Part shown: in pieces, positions 43,972 to 55,900 of the stretch | How the letters are laid out: each line of letters starts with the position of its first letter | How positions within the stretch are numbered: position 1 is the stretch's first letter | Assembly: GCF_000006565.2 (NCBI RefSeq) | Contig: NC_031474.1 | Location: forward strand, 930,001 to 994,000 | Direction of reading: 5' to 3' | Origin: Toxoplasma gondii ME49 | Lineage: Eukaryota; Apicomplexa; Conoidasida; Eucoccidiorida; Sarcocystidae | Length of the DNA stretch: 64,000 nt | The notes under the pieces: model-generated | Database searches by the model: none | The model's input: only the letters and a program-made list of their open reading frames with translations | What the model was told of the DNA's origin: nothing | Translations under genes and position numbers: made by a program

Positions 43972-46900
43972 TCACTCACCGACTTTCTTGACTGCAGTCG
44001 ACTTGAGTCCTTTGCCTGCTCTCTTTGCCTCGGCCTCCTTGCGTTTCAATTCGCGATCTGCAATCTCTTGCTTCTGCTTGCGAATGGCATCCACCTGCCT
44101 TGCGAAGCCTGCAACCTGTTTGAAAAGCTCATCTGGCTTAATCTTCTTGACATCTTTGTCAGGGTAACCAGAGTAATGACACGTCTGCAGAAATTGATTC
44201 TGAACCTGTTGGAGCACAGCATGACACGCAAAGTCAATGACAAATACAGGCAAGGACGCTCGTTGTGGGCCTGATAACCAGCACAGGAACGTTCCCTGTT
44301 CTCCACTCCTCTGCAGGAGGTCAAGGCATCACGTGTTCCTCCACACGACGTGTCCTCAAAAATGATAATACTACGCCGCAACGGCGTCGTCACACGCATC
44401 CACACATACAGCCCTGTACCTGAACAAGGAAGTCGTCAAGCTGCTTGATCTTCGGCTCCGCCTCTATAAGAAATTCGTCCATAATGTTCCGAAGAGGATC
44501 GCGATCTCCCATGACGCCAGTGGACTCGTTGCCCTTCTTTGCTGCCTCCAGGGTGTTCTTCACCTTCGTCAAACCCGCCTTAAGATTGGAAATTCTGCCC
44601 TCAATGCCCTGCATGTCAACGCGTTGCGCCTTGTCGCAGATCTTCAAATCTTCATAGATGTTCAGCGCCGTCGGCTGTTGCTCCCAAATGATCTGAGCGG
44701 AGCACGAGAACAAGGAAACGTGTCAAAATCCACACTAAGCATTGAAGTCAACGATGGTATTTTAGTCGACAAGGATGACCTGATCTGTCTTGCGCTGGCG
44801 CTTCTGCTTCGGCAGGAGCTGCCAGACGCCATTGTGGGCAGCGGCACCTCTTTTTGTTCCCCAAATGACTGAATATGGAAGTGAGCCTGTGAGCAGCGGA
44901 CTTGACTGTCAGGTAACTTACATCGCAAATGTACTGCAGCATTGTTCTGACGGGTTTCGTTGTTGTCCGAATTTCTTGCAGCTTGGCAAGCGTTGTCGGT
45001 TTGAAACCAGCTGCACCTCCTCGCTGCGGATCGCCCTCATTGAGTGCGTTACCCAACTCGAGGATGGCGAAAAGAACAATTTTGAGGTTCTGGGAATCGT
45101 CGATGGCGTCGCATGCATCTGCCATGTTTTCCAGTGGAGTGTACGCGTCGCTGTACGCCTCGCGGAAGTTCAAGGCGAAAGCGTGGGCCTCAAGGCGCTG
45201 TTTCATCAGAGGGACTCCGAGCATTGCTGCGACGAATTGCTCCGGTTTGTCGACGAGTTTCAAGTCTCCACCAGAGTTAATGTACTCTTTGACGACCTGG
45301 TTTTCTTCACCTGTGGGCACGAAGTTCAGGAGAGTCTCCGTCGCTTCGATTGTTAGGATCTTAGGGTCAAGGTCGATGATGGCCTCCCGGAGCTGTTGGT
45401 ACGAGTAGTTGTTGAACTTGGACAAGGCGATGCTCATGTTGTATGCGCGTTTGGAGTCTGGGAGTAGTTGGATGATCTTGGGTTTCTTTGACTCGGTCTT
45501 TTTCTTGGCGACGACTTTCGCGAAGGTCTCTTCTACGTCTTGCAGCTTTAGAACCATGTTCGGCTTCTTCATGAAGATAGTCCCGGGGATTTCGTCCTCG
45601 AAGATCGGGTCCCAGAAGAACCGCTTGGTCTTCCCCTCGTCCTTCTTGCCGACCTTCAAACCGCCTTCGCCCTTCTTCTTCGGGCCCTTGCCCTTGCCCT
45701 TTGGAGGCCCTTTGCCAGGAGGGCCTTTCCCGCCCTTTCCGCCGGGAGGGCCCTTCTTTGGCGCCTCCTTCTTCGCCTCTGGCTTTGGCTTCGCCTCCTC
45801 CTTCTTGGGTGCCTCCGGCTTCTTCTGTGCGAGGGCCTGAGGCAGCGCCGAGAGACCCATGCCCAGGAGGAGACTAGTGTCTCCAAAGGTGGGCTTCTCC
45901 TTCTGCATCGACAGGCCGAACTTCTTCAGGCCCTCGCCCGTCAGCCAGTCGCGGGTGTCCTCGTCCTTCTTGTCTTCGTCGAGGCGTCGCGCCAAGAGAC
46001 CTAGTCTCCGAGCCACCAAGATGGACATCGAACTTTGTGCGAGCGAGAACGAGGAGATGTCCACCTGCCACGGAAGCCTCGCCAGCTCTGTGTTGTTGTC
46101 GTCCATCAGAATGACCACCGGAAGCTCCCCCAGCTGCGGGTCCTTCTCTACCCCAGGCTTCAACTTGGTGATCTTTGCGAGTACCTCGGGAGCGACCGGG
46201 GGGACGTCCATGTGCGGGGGGATGTAGCAAGGCCCCGTGAAAGCATCCAGTTCGTCCATCGAGTCTTTCTTCTCGACGACCTTCGCCTGACCCGTCGTTC
46301 CGACCATGATCTTCATCTTGGGAGTCTTTTTCGGCGCCTCTTCAGGCTTCCCCGAGGGGAGCTTCATGCGGCTAAAGCCGTCGCCCTTGACCTTCGGGGC
46401 CTTCTCCACTTTTGCTTCTTCCTTCACAGGTTCTGCTGTCTTTGCCTCGCCGCTCTTCGCAGCCTTCAGAGGCGGCGGTTTCGCTACGCTCTTTACAGCG
46501 ACTTTCGTCTCCGTCTCGCCCTTGGCTGCGGACACACTCGCCTTCTTCTCTAGCACCTTCTTTTCCACGACCTTCGCCGCCTCCTTCGGAGACCCCTCTT
46601 CCTTCTTCGGGATCTCCTTCTTCACCGCCTGCTCGGCTTTCTTGAAAATGCCTTGCTTCAAAACTGTCGGTCCTTCCTTCACGTCTGTCCCGTCCTCTGC
46701 AGCTGGCGGCAGAGGCGGAGGAGGCTTCCAGCCCGTCGCCTTGCCTTTCTTTGGCGGCCCGCCCTTCGGTCCCTTCGGCGGGAGCGCGTGGAGCTGCTGG
46801 GTCGAGAAACGCGGGGGACGATCTCCAACCAAGACGGATGAAGAGTCGCTGCACGAAAGACTTTCGCGTCCACCCTCCGACGCGCCAAGCGGAGCCGCAG

Positions 46901-49900
46901 GTGGAGCAAACGGAGAAGAGTCGCACGCAATCGGCGACACCGAGAACCCACCAGAAGCCTCACGCGGCTCAGAGCGAGGCTCTCGTGGGGTGGCATACAG
47001 TCTAGAAGAAGATACGAGTTTGGAAGAAGAACGGCTTGAAGAGACCGAAGAAGCGAGATTTGAAGAAGACGAAGACCGGAGGACTGAACAAGCAGCCGGC
47101 GTTTTGCCTGACCGATAGGCGACACGAGTGAGTTCCATCGCTTTCCGGAAGGGTGCGCTCTTGGGAAGGTGTGTGAGGTTCGTTTTTCCATCGCACTGTT
47201 TGTCCAGCGGCACTGCCGACGTTCGCGGCGACGCAATAGACTTCGGAAGCTCACGGGAAAGCCGCTGTGTATCCGGAGTCACCATCAGCAGCGTCGATTG
47301 TCGATTCAACTCTGCAATCTCGACAGACAAATCGCTTTCACTATACGGCACTCCTGTAAGCCGAAGCACCTCTGCCAGACATGCCATTGAATTCTGGAAA
47401 CCCTCCTCTGCCTTACTAACCTCTGTCTTGCACTCTTCGACATCGTTCTCTGCATGCACTTTCTTTCTGCAAAGCTTTTCTGCATAAAGCTCCTCCACCT
47501 CACTGTCTGCGTTCTTCTCAGCTTCTGTTTCGTCACAGTCTTCTTCAGAAGAAGGTCCCTCTTGCCAAGATCTCTCGGACTCTTCGTCGCTGCTGCTCGC
47601 GCCGACACTCCAGTCACTTGCGGCCCAGCTGTCGTCATCGGCTTCACTCCCCGTCGTCCCTGTCTTAGGCCTTTCCTCACCATACGCCTCCGCCCCGCAA
47701 GACGCAAATGGATTAAGAATTGCGACTCCATGCCTCAATTCTGCTTCTCCAATACGCGTTTCTTCTTCGGCTGAACTATATTCTTTCTCACCCAGCTCGT
47801 GGATGTCCTCTTCTTCTCCTTCTTCCTCTTCTTCCTCTTCCTCTTCTTCCTCTTCTCCTTCTTCCTCTTCCTCTTCTCCTTCTTCCCCTTCTCCTTCTTC
47901 CTCTTTCTCTTCTTCTCTTTCTTCCTCCTCTTCTCCTTCATCCTCTTCATCTGAGGTGTCTGCTTCAGGCAACAAGTGGATTTCTGCGCCGTCACTGCTT
48001 CCGCCCATCCACTCTCGTTCAGCGACTCCCTCCGGACTGTCCTCGGAACAGCTACATCGTTGGCTTGTCTCCTCTGCGTTGTCGTCCTGCCCTGTGAGCG
48101 CGTCTCCTCGATCCACGCATTCATCTTCGTCTTCTCCTCTCCCCGCTGCGACGGAAGCGCCCAGAGTTTCATCCTCTTTCTGCCAGGTTCTTGCGGCTCT
48201 CACGCATGCCTCAACGGCAAAAATGGCGACATCTTCGCCGCAAGAGTCACTGAGATGGGAAGTGATGCTCGGTTCCCAGAGAGGCACTGTCTCCGGCGTC
48301 TCTTGTTTTATTTCATCCACGTTTTCCTGTTTCATTTCATCCACTTCTTCCTGTTTCAGTTCACTCTTTCTCTCTTGTTTTATTTCATCCACGTTTTCCT
48401 GTTTCATTTCATCCACTTCTTCCTGTTTCAGTTCACTCTTTCTCTCTTGTTTTATTTCATCCACGTTTTCCTGTTTCATTTCATCCACTTCTTCCTGTTT
48501 GACTTCACCCTTTCTCTCTTGTTTTATTTCATCCACGTTTTCCTGTTTCATTTCATCCACTTCTTCCTGTTTCAGTTCACTCTTTCTCTCGTGTTTTATT
48601 TCATTCTGTGCCTTCGTTTCCTCTTCCATTTTTTCTATCTCTATCGCCTCTTTTTTCCCCCGGTTAACGCTTGATTGACTGCGTCGCCTCAGACGCGAGA
48701 AACTCGCCGCCGCAGCCCGCAGCCGTGAGGCGCCGTGGGGGCTCGAGGCCTCAGGCGGTAAAGGGGGAAGGGAAGCCCCGCGGCGTTTGCAAACAGATTC
48801 CTTGTTGGTTTCATGTTTCCCTGGCCTTGGAATTCTCAGAAACGAAGCGGAAAGGTGGCGCAACTTCCTGCCCTCCCTCTTCCCTGTCTGCTTTTCTTCA
48901 TCGTCCTTTTCACCCTCCCTCTCGCTCTCAGATCTCCTCGCGGTGTCCTGCGCCTTCCCCTCTTCGCGATCTCTGTCACGCAGGATTTGTCTCTCAGGAC
49001 TTTTGACCAAGCCCCGGAACGCCCGCGAGAAACTCGAACGCCGCAGGACCTTCAAACTTCTCCTTCCTCTGTTATCTGCACTGCCTTCTGTCCGGTATTT
49101 TTGCTGGGTCGTCCGAAACACGAAGGAATGTCTCCTGCTTGTCGGGGACTCTCGCCCACCTGCTCTCGCGCCTGCACATGGCACTTCAGAACAAGAGGAA
49201 CGGGTTTCCTGCGTAACTCCATCCTTCTCGTTGTCGTCACCGAAGTCCGAAACCGGGTCTACACAGGAAGAGAAAGACAAGCCTTCCGAAAAAACCAGCG
49301 AGTCGGAAACGCTCGCCAGTGGTCGCTGGGGCTCCGTTGCAGGCATATCTACTGAAAGTGCGTCCAGACTCTTGTTCTCCTCCATGTCCAACACGGTCAT
49401 GCTGCTGGCGGAGCTTCTTCGCCTCAGTCGATCACGGAGCGAAAACCGACGAGAAAAAAGAGAATGAAAACTTGGACTCGCCCAGTGTGTCGAATTCCCA
49501 GGCGTCTCCGGAGCTGTCTGTACACCCCAACCTTCGGTCTGCACCTCCAACGCCCCCGAGAGCACCGCCACTTCTCTTTCGTCAACGTTTTGGGGTCCGC
49601 CTGTCGCGGCCTCCGCTGACCGAGAGAGCTGAAACGAGGGCGAGGGAGACACCGCAGAGTTCTGCGCGTCTGAGGGACTTCCAGGCTTGTCTGCTTTCCT
49701 GAGTTTCCTCGAGGGAATCGGAAGTCGCAGCATTCGACGGGAAGAAAACAAGCGCTTGCGCGCGGGGAAGACGTTGGATGCACTGCCGGCCAAAGGCGAA
49801 GACGAAGAGTCGCCAGAGAGAGGAGAAGCGGGCAATTCCTCTTTTGTCTCTGGTGTCTCTACACCACGTGCAGACACCTGCTTCTCTCTCTCATGGGATG

Positions 49901-52900
49901 TCTGTACACCCCAATCCGACACCTCTTTTTCTCTTTTGAGACTTCTTCTGTCTTCGCAACAATGCCCTTGCTTGGTCTCCTCACTCGCGTCTCTGCCGCA
50001 GTCGTTCTCGTCACCTCCGCTCCCGAGCTTTTCAAGATGACTCTCTGAGCTCCCCACAGCACACAAGGAGACCTCCTCCAGAGACACTGTCGTACCCAAA
50101 GCTCGCCGTCTGTCTCTGGCACTTTCTGTCACGACCCAGGCATCCTCTCGCTGGGCTTCTCTCGTCTTCTCAGTTCCAGTGTCAGCATCCGTCAGCCGCT
50201 GTGAAATCCCTTCCTTTCCTATCAAACTCTCCTCTTCACTGTCTTTCAGAATCCCCATGTCCTTCCGCCATCTTCCACCGGGTTCGGATTTGTCTGAAAT
50301 CATCTCGATCCGTTGTTTCGGTGTCGCGCCGCCGGACATTCTCGCCCACTTTTCGAGGAGCTGCGAGAAACGAGACGAGCCACTCTGCTCTTGTTCTTCG
50401 CCCTGCGTCGCACCCGACGCCTGGTTGTCGGCTGCTCTCACGCCTCCCTTCTCTCCTTCTCTCGACTCTTCACCTTTACTCAGTTGCTTTCCTGAGGATT
50501 CTTCCTTCTCTGCCTGTCTCCAAACATTTATCACGCTTCCTCCTTGTTCGCATTCGCTTCTTTGCTCTCCCTCTCCTTCTCTCTCCTGCCCTTGTTCTCC
50601 TACCGCTTGTTCTCTCTCGTTCTCTTGTTCCGCTTCCTGTTCATTCTCGCTTTCTTGTTCTCCTCCTTGTTCTCTTTCGTCTCTTCGTTCTCTCTCGCTT
50701 TCTTGTTCTCCTCCTTGTTCTCTTTCGTCTCTTCGTTCTCTCTCGCTTTCTTGTTCTCCTCCTTGTTCTCTTTCGTCTCTTCGTTCTCTCTCGCTTTCAT
50801 GTTCCGCTTCCTGTTCATTCTCGCTTTCTTGTTCTCCTCCTTGTTCTCTTTCGTCTCTTCGTTCTCTCTCGCTTTCTTGTTCTCCTTCGTGTTCTCCTTC
50901 GTCCCTCCGTTCCCTCTCGCTTTCTTGTTCTCCTTCGTCTCTCCGTTCTCTCTCGCTTTCTTGTTCTCCTTCTTTTTTTACGCGTCTATTTTTCCGGCGA
51001 AGAAGCGCGACAAGGCGGCGCATCTTCCCATCCCCTTCGCACGTCGCCGTTGCATCTGACAGCGTCCGTCGTGGGCGTCTCGGATCTTTTCTCAGGTCGC
51101 TGGAGAAGCTGAATCTCCGGAGCGACCCTCCGAGCGGCGTTCTCTCTCGTTCCTTTTCTTCGCATTCTCTGAGCTCTCTGCTGTCTTCCCCCGCCGATAC
51201 TTCCAGCCCCCCCACACCTGCCCAGCCGTTCGGAGTCTCGCTGTCTCCAGTGAGTGCGGTCACGCCAACGGAATCCCTGGGAATCTCCTGAGAATCTCCC
51301 TCGCTGGATCTCTTTCTCGAATCGTCTTCGGCTTCCCCGAGTTCTTGAAGGCTCGACCTCGAATGCACCAGCCGCGAGGCCACCCCAGAGAGACGCCTCG
51401 CCACGGCGAGAGGACCCTTCCTCGAGGTTTCTTGGTGCATTGGAGAGCAGAGTCTTTCGTTCGAGGAATTTTCTGAATGCCTCGAAAAAGCGGCCTTCAA
51501 TCCGCCAAGGCTCACGCGACTCCGCAGCCTCCCCCTGGACGGGCTCGACACGTTGCTGCCGCAGCTCTCCACAACCCGCGAACCCGCACCGGCGCTAGTT
51601 GGGCTCCAACTATCGAACGCGTCTCCGCAGCTGGCCCTCTCTGCCCCACTGTCTCTGCGGCTGAAGAGCCGCTGCCGGAAGCTCGGCGACGCCAGGGGCC
51701 TCGCATGCACCGCCTCAGGAGCCGAGAAAAACAAAGTGCATTTTCCGAGTCCTGGAAGTGCGTCGAGTTCGCTGTCGAGTCTACCGCAGTCGGAAGAGGT
51801 GGGCGAAATAGAAGAGACACTGGAGGAAGTCGGGCGAAGCAAATGAACAGTGCGCTCTCTCCCCGTGGCGCTCTCGGCGCCTACAGTGGAGTCCGAGCAT
51901 GCAAAAGAGAGAGACAAAGCAGAACAAGAGGGAGAACGAGAAGGATAACAGGAGGAAGAACGAGCGGCAGACGATTGAGAAGCAAACGAAACAACATATT
52001 CATCGGCCTCAGAGTGCGTTTTTGAGGCTTGCGGATCCGCATTTGAAACAGGAAGTCGAGGAGTGGAGAACAAGCAATCTGTCTCTGTGTCTTGGTCAGA
52101 AAACGGATTTGGGGCTTCGTGGAAGGTCTGAGGAGAGACGACTCGAGGTAACTCCGTTCTATCCAATTCCTCATCCAGAGTAGCGATCTCTGAATCGGTC
52201 TCTGTTTCCTGTCCGACCACCAACCTCTCCAAGTAGGCTCTTCCCCAGTCTCCTCTCCTCCCTTCAGTCTGTCCTTTTTTGTCTCTCCGTCGGTTTCCGG
52301 GACTCCTTTGCGCGTTTCCTTCTCGGGACTCTCGGCTTCCTACTCGCACTCGCTGTTTTCTCGTGCGTTTCTGCAGATCCAAAGTCTCCAAAGTCTCCAA
52401 TCGGCGACGTCGAGAAGGCGACGCAGAAGAGCTCCGCGACGCAGAAGAATCGAAGGCGGGAGGTTGAAGAAAACGAGATGTACGCATCCCCGAAAGCGCA
52501 GCGGACGCTTGCGAGTTCGTTTTCATCCGAGTTCTGTCTGCCCCAACGCGCCATGGCGAAGGAGAAGCACTTCGAGAGGAGACCGAATGTTGTTTCCTTC
52601 TCCCAGAGCGCAGCGTGTCGGTCTCTACCTCGTTTGTTGAAAACAACTCTGCTTCCTCACCGTCTTCTTCGTTGTCTTCTTCGCTCGACGTTTCACGTCG
52701 AAAGTCCTTCTCCTGGTCTCCGTCAGAATCAAAGCAGGAAACAGAGAGCTCCGCTTCTCCAAGATCCTCGCCTTCTCTGTCTTCCGCTTCGTTTCTTCGG
52801 CGTGCGTCCACGCATCTCCGCCTCTCCTGACCGAGGACGGCGACTCCTTCAGTTCGCCCCGTCGCTCTCGAAACCCGATTCACAGCGCCCTGCGCAACAG

Positions 52901-55900
52901 ATCGTTTTCTTTCTCTCGTGTCACGCCTTCTTCCACTGTCGGGACGCGACTGCTCAACGCGTTCTCTCCTTATCTCAGCCTCGGTCGCCGAGCTCGTGCT
53001 CTCCCTCCTCCAGGTGCTCGCTTCTCCTCGAGATCCAGTCCTTCCTCTACCTCCCGGATTCGCAGTTCCCTCGTGTCTCCCCCAGCCTCCTGTCCTTCGT
53101 CTCCGCCTCTGCTCAGCCTCTCTCTCAGCCTCGACGTATCTCCGGTCGACACCCCACGACTCGCCAGCGGCACTCTGGAACAGTGTCTCTTCTCCGGGTT
53201 TCACTTCTGTGTCTCGCGAGTCCGAAAGGCAGAACACGGTCCCGATGTCTCTGCGTTCGTCGGCCCGCGTCTTCTTCGCCTCCAGTCCGGCGTTCAACGA
53301 AGACATCAATGTTCCGCGCGCCTCCGAAACCTGTGAAGGAGCTTTCTGTCGAACAGATCTCTTTTCCAGGGAGCGTTCCGAAGAGCGCGTCCTTCTCGTC
53401 AAACTGGACCCACCTGCCTCGATCCCCTCGTCCCACAGTGTCCCCTCAGTGTCCCCATTTCCGTCCGAGTTCACCGGAGACGCCCAGGGCGAAAAGAGCC
53501 CCGGGGGCGGGGGCGCGGCCGCAGCCAAGAAGGGCATGGAGAGGAAGTTTGACTCTTTGGAAGCGGCTTTGACATGGGGGGAATCTGGCGCTCTGGAGGT
53601 TGTGTCTCTGTGTGGAGACGAAGACTCTGTCGCGTTTCCTTGCTGAGAAAGACACCAATCAAGAGTCGGCCGCGATGAAGCGTTTCGCCTCCGGTCCCCT
53701 CGCCATCGCGAGTCTGGAGAGGAGACAGGGCCCGAGGGAGACACTCGACGGCGGCAGAGCGCAATAGACGTTTCTCGGTCAGAGTCCGGCGAAAAGCTTT
53801 TTCTCTCGGGATCCAAGGCGGCTCTACAGTTCAAGTCCGGCACCTGATCAATCGCTTTTCGAGGTGACGAAGAAACGCAGTGGGGTTCTGGAAACTCCCT
53901 GTTTTCCGCCGGTCTTTGTGCTTCTCGATCTAGGGCAAAGAGTCCGCTGTCGGCCCCTAGACTCGTCTCCCTGTGAGAAGCGCGAGTGTCGCATCCCAAC
54001 AGTCTCTCCCTAACGCGTTTCCTCTCTTCTTCAACTCGTCTTGTCAAGAGAGCACTCTCATCCCCGCGTCCCATAATGTCTGCTTCAGCTGTCTCCTCGC
54101 CTCTCGTCCAGAGACTGTCTCCTGAACGGAGATGACCTGCGAGCGCTGCAGCCTGCCAGGACGCTCGTTGGAAGGCGGGAGGAGTTGTCTGGTTGCCAGA
54201 GGCGCGGGGAAAAAAGAGACCCACTTCGTCTTTGCGTTCGAGGGAGCGCTGCATTTTCAAAAAAATTTTGCATTCACTCGCAGACTCCGAAGCCTCCCTG
54301 TCGGTCTCTTTCTGCAGTCGCATCAAAGTCTCGCTCATGTGCTCCCGTTGCTTCTTCAGCAGAAGCGCCTTGAAATCGCGTCTCGTCTTCTCTCTTCTCT
54401 CCTCTCGTCTGTTCTCTTCTCGGCGGTCTTCCGCCTCGGACGGTTCGTCGCGGGAAGCAGAGCATTCGACAGAGAGCTCGAGCTTCGAAGACGCTTTTTT
54501 ACATCTCAAAGAACTTGAAGAGTCTGGAGGGGAAAGAGACGCCAGTGTTGTGTCGCGCGACCCGTCTGGACCCTCCTGGGGTTGGGGAACGGACTCGACG
54601 TTGATGCAACGCGTTTCTGGGGAACCCTCGCGTTTTCGTGTACAGCTTGACTGCGGTGCTGCGAAACCGCAAGAACTCTTCTCTTCTGACTCAGAATTTC
54701 GTTCTGTCTCAGCGTTCAATTTTTTCGCTTTCAAACCGTGTCTCCCTGCGGCCGGTCCCTGCTGGTTCTTCCCTACGCGCCCGTCCGCTGACCTCGAAGC
54801 CTCATGTTGAAGCTCAGAGACCTTCCTGCCTTTTTCCACATTCTTCTGGAAAACCACTTTCTTCCTCTTGGCCAGTCCCTCTTCTCCTCCTCCGTCTCCC
54901 TCTTCTTCTCGTTCTAACATGTCGTTGCGCCCGAGCTCGTGTGAGTCGGCCGCGGTCGTCTGCGCTTTCGTCCGGGACTTCTGTTTTCTTTCGAGAATCG
55001 CGTCCGGATCGGACAGGGTCGCGGGCTCGCGAAGGTGATTTGAAGGCGGCAACGCGGCTGCATGCTTCGGAGTGGCACGAAACGACAAGGCCTTCCCAGG
55101 TGCAGGTCCCGCCTTCACTTTTGCTTTGTAGGCGGAAGGGTCGAATTTCTTGGCGCCGCTTCCGAGAAGCGATTTGGGCTTCCCGTCCGCAGTCGCACCT
55201 TCAGGTGCGGGGGTCGGCAGGGCCGCAGACGTCTTCTTCGCGAAAGACTTCTTCGTGGAAAGAGACGGGGAGCGCTTCCGGTCACTCGCGCCGCTGTCAC
55301 TCCCTGATTCGGGTGCCGAAGAGTCGTCCTTCAGCGGAGGCGCCTTCGGAATCTCTTGGCTCGCCTTCGACCTCAAGAGACTCTTCTTCGCAGGAAGTTC
55401 CGACACCTTCCGCGGCAGACTCGGCGAAGCTTCTTCCTTCTTCTCAACTGACTCTTCTTTGTCAGGAGCGGCAGCAGCCGCCTCCACTTTCGGAGGAGCG
55501 TTTTCTGCTGTCTCGGGTGCGCCACCTTCTTTTGCTGCGGGAGCCGCAGTGGCGGGGGCGTCCTTCGTTTCCAGGCCTTTGGGTGCGTCCTGCGCAGGTG
55601 TCTTCGCACCCGCCTTGCCCTTCGCCCCGAGTTTCGCCATGACGACGCCGCGCGCCACTTGCTTCGCGCCCTGGACCATCGCGGAGCGTTGCTTCTGCGC
55701 AGGCCCGACGGCGTTCTTCGCTCGGTCCACCAGAGCCGCTTGCCGGCGCGCATAGGCGAGAATGGCAGGCGCAATCACGCTGTGGTAGACCGCCGGATTC
55801 GGCACCATCACAGGCTCTCCGTAAAATCCCAGGAACGGCTGGTTCGTGCTCGGGTCGACCAGTGGCAGGAAAAGACGCCCGTGCTTCTCGAGCTTCGCCT

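Noticed and set aside
47976..48674. Plus-strand frame with many apparent membrane segments (FLFHFIHFFLF)
   Set aside because: Antisense of the 72-bp Lys/Glu/Gln repeat of the formin, not a membrane protein.
50179..51291. Plus-strand Ser/Leu/Phe-rich frames of 300-370 codons opposite the formin
   Set aside because: They are the complement of the acidic 48-bp repeat array. The hydrophobic repeats (SLSCSPPCS, LVLLLVLFRL) are what Glu/Arg codons read as on the other strand.
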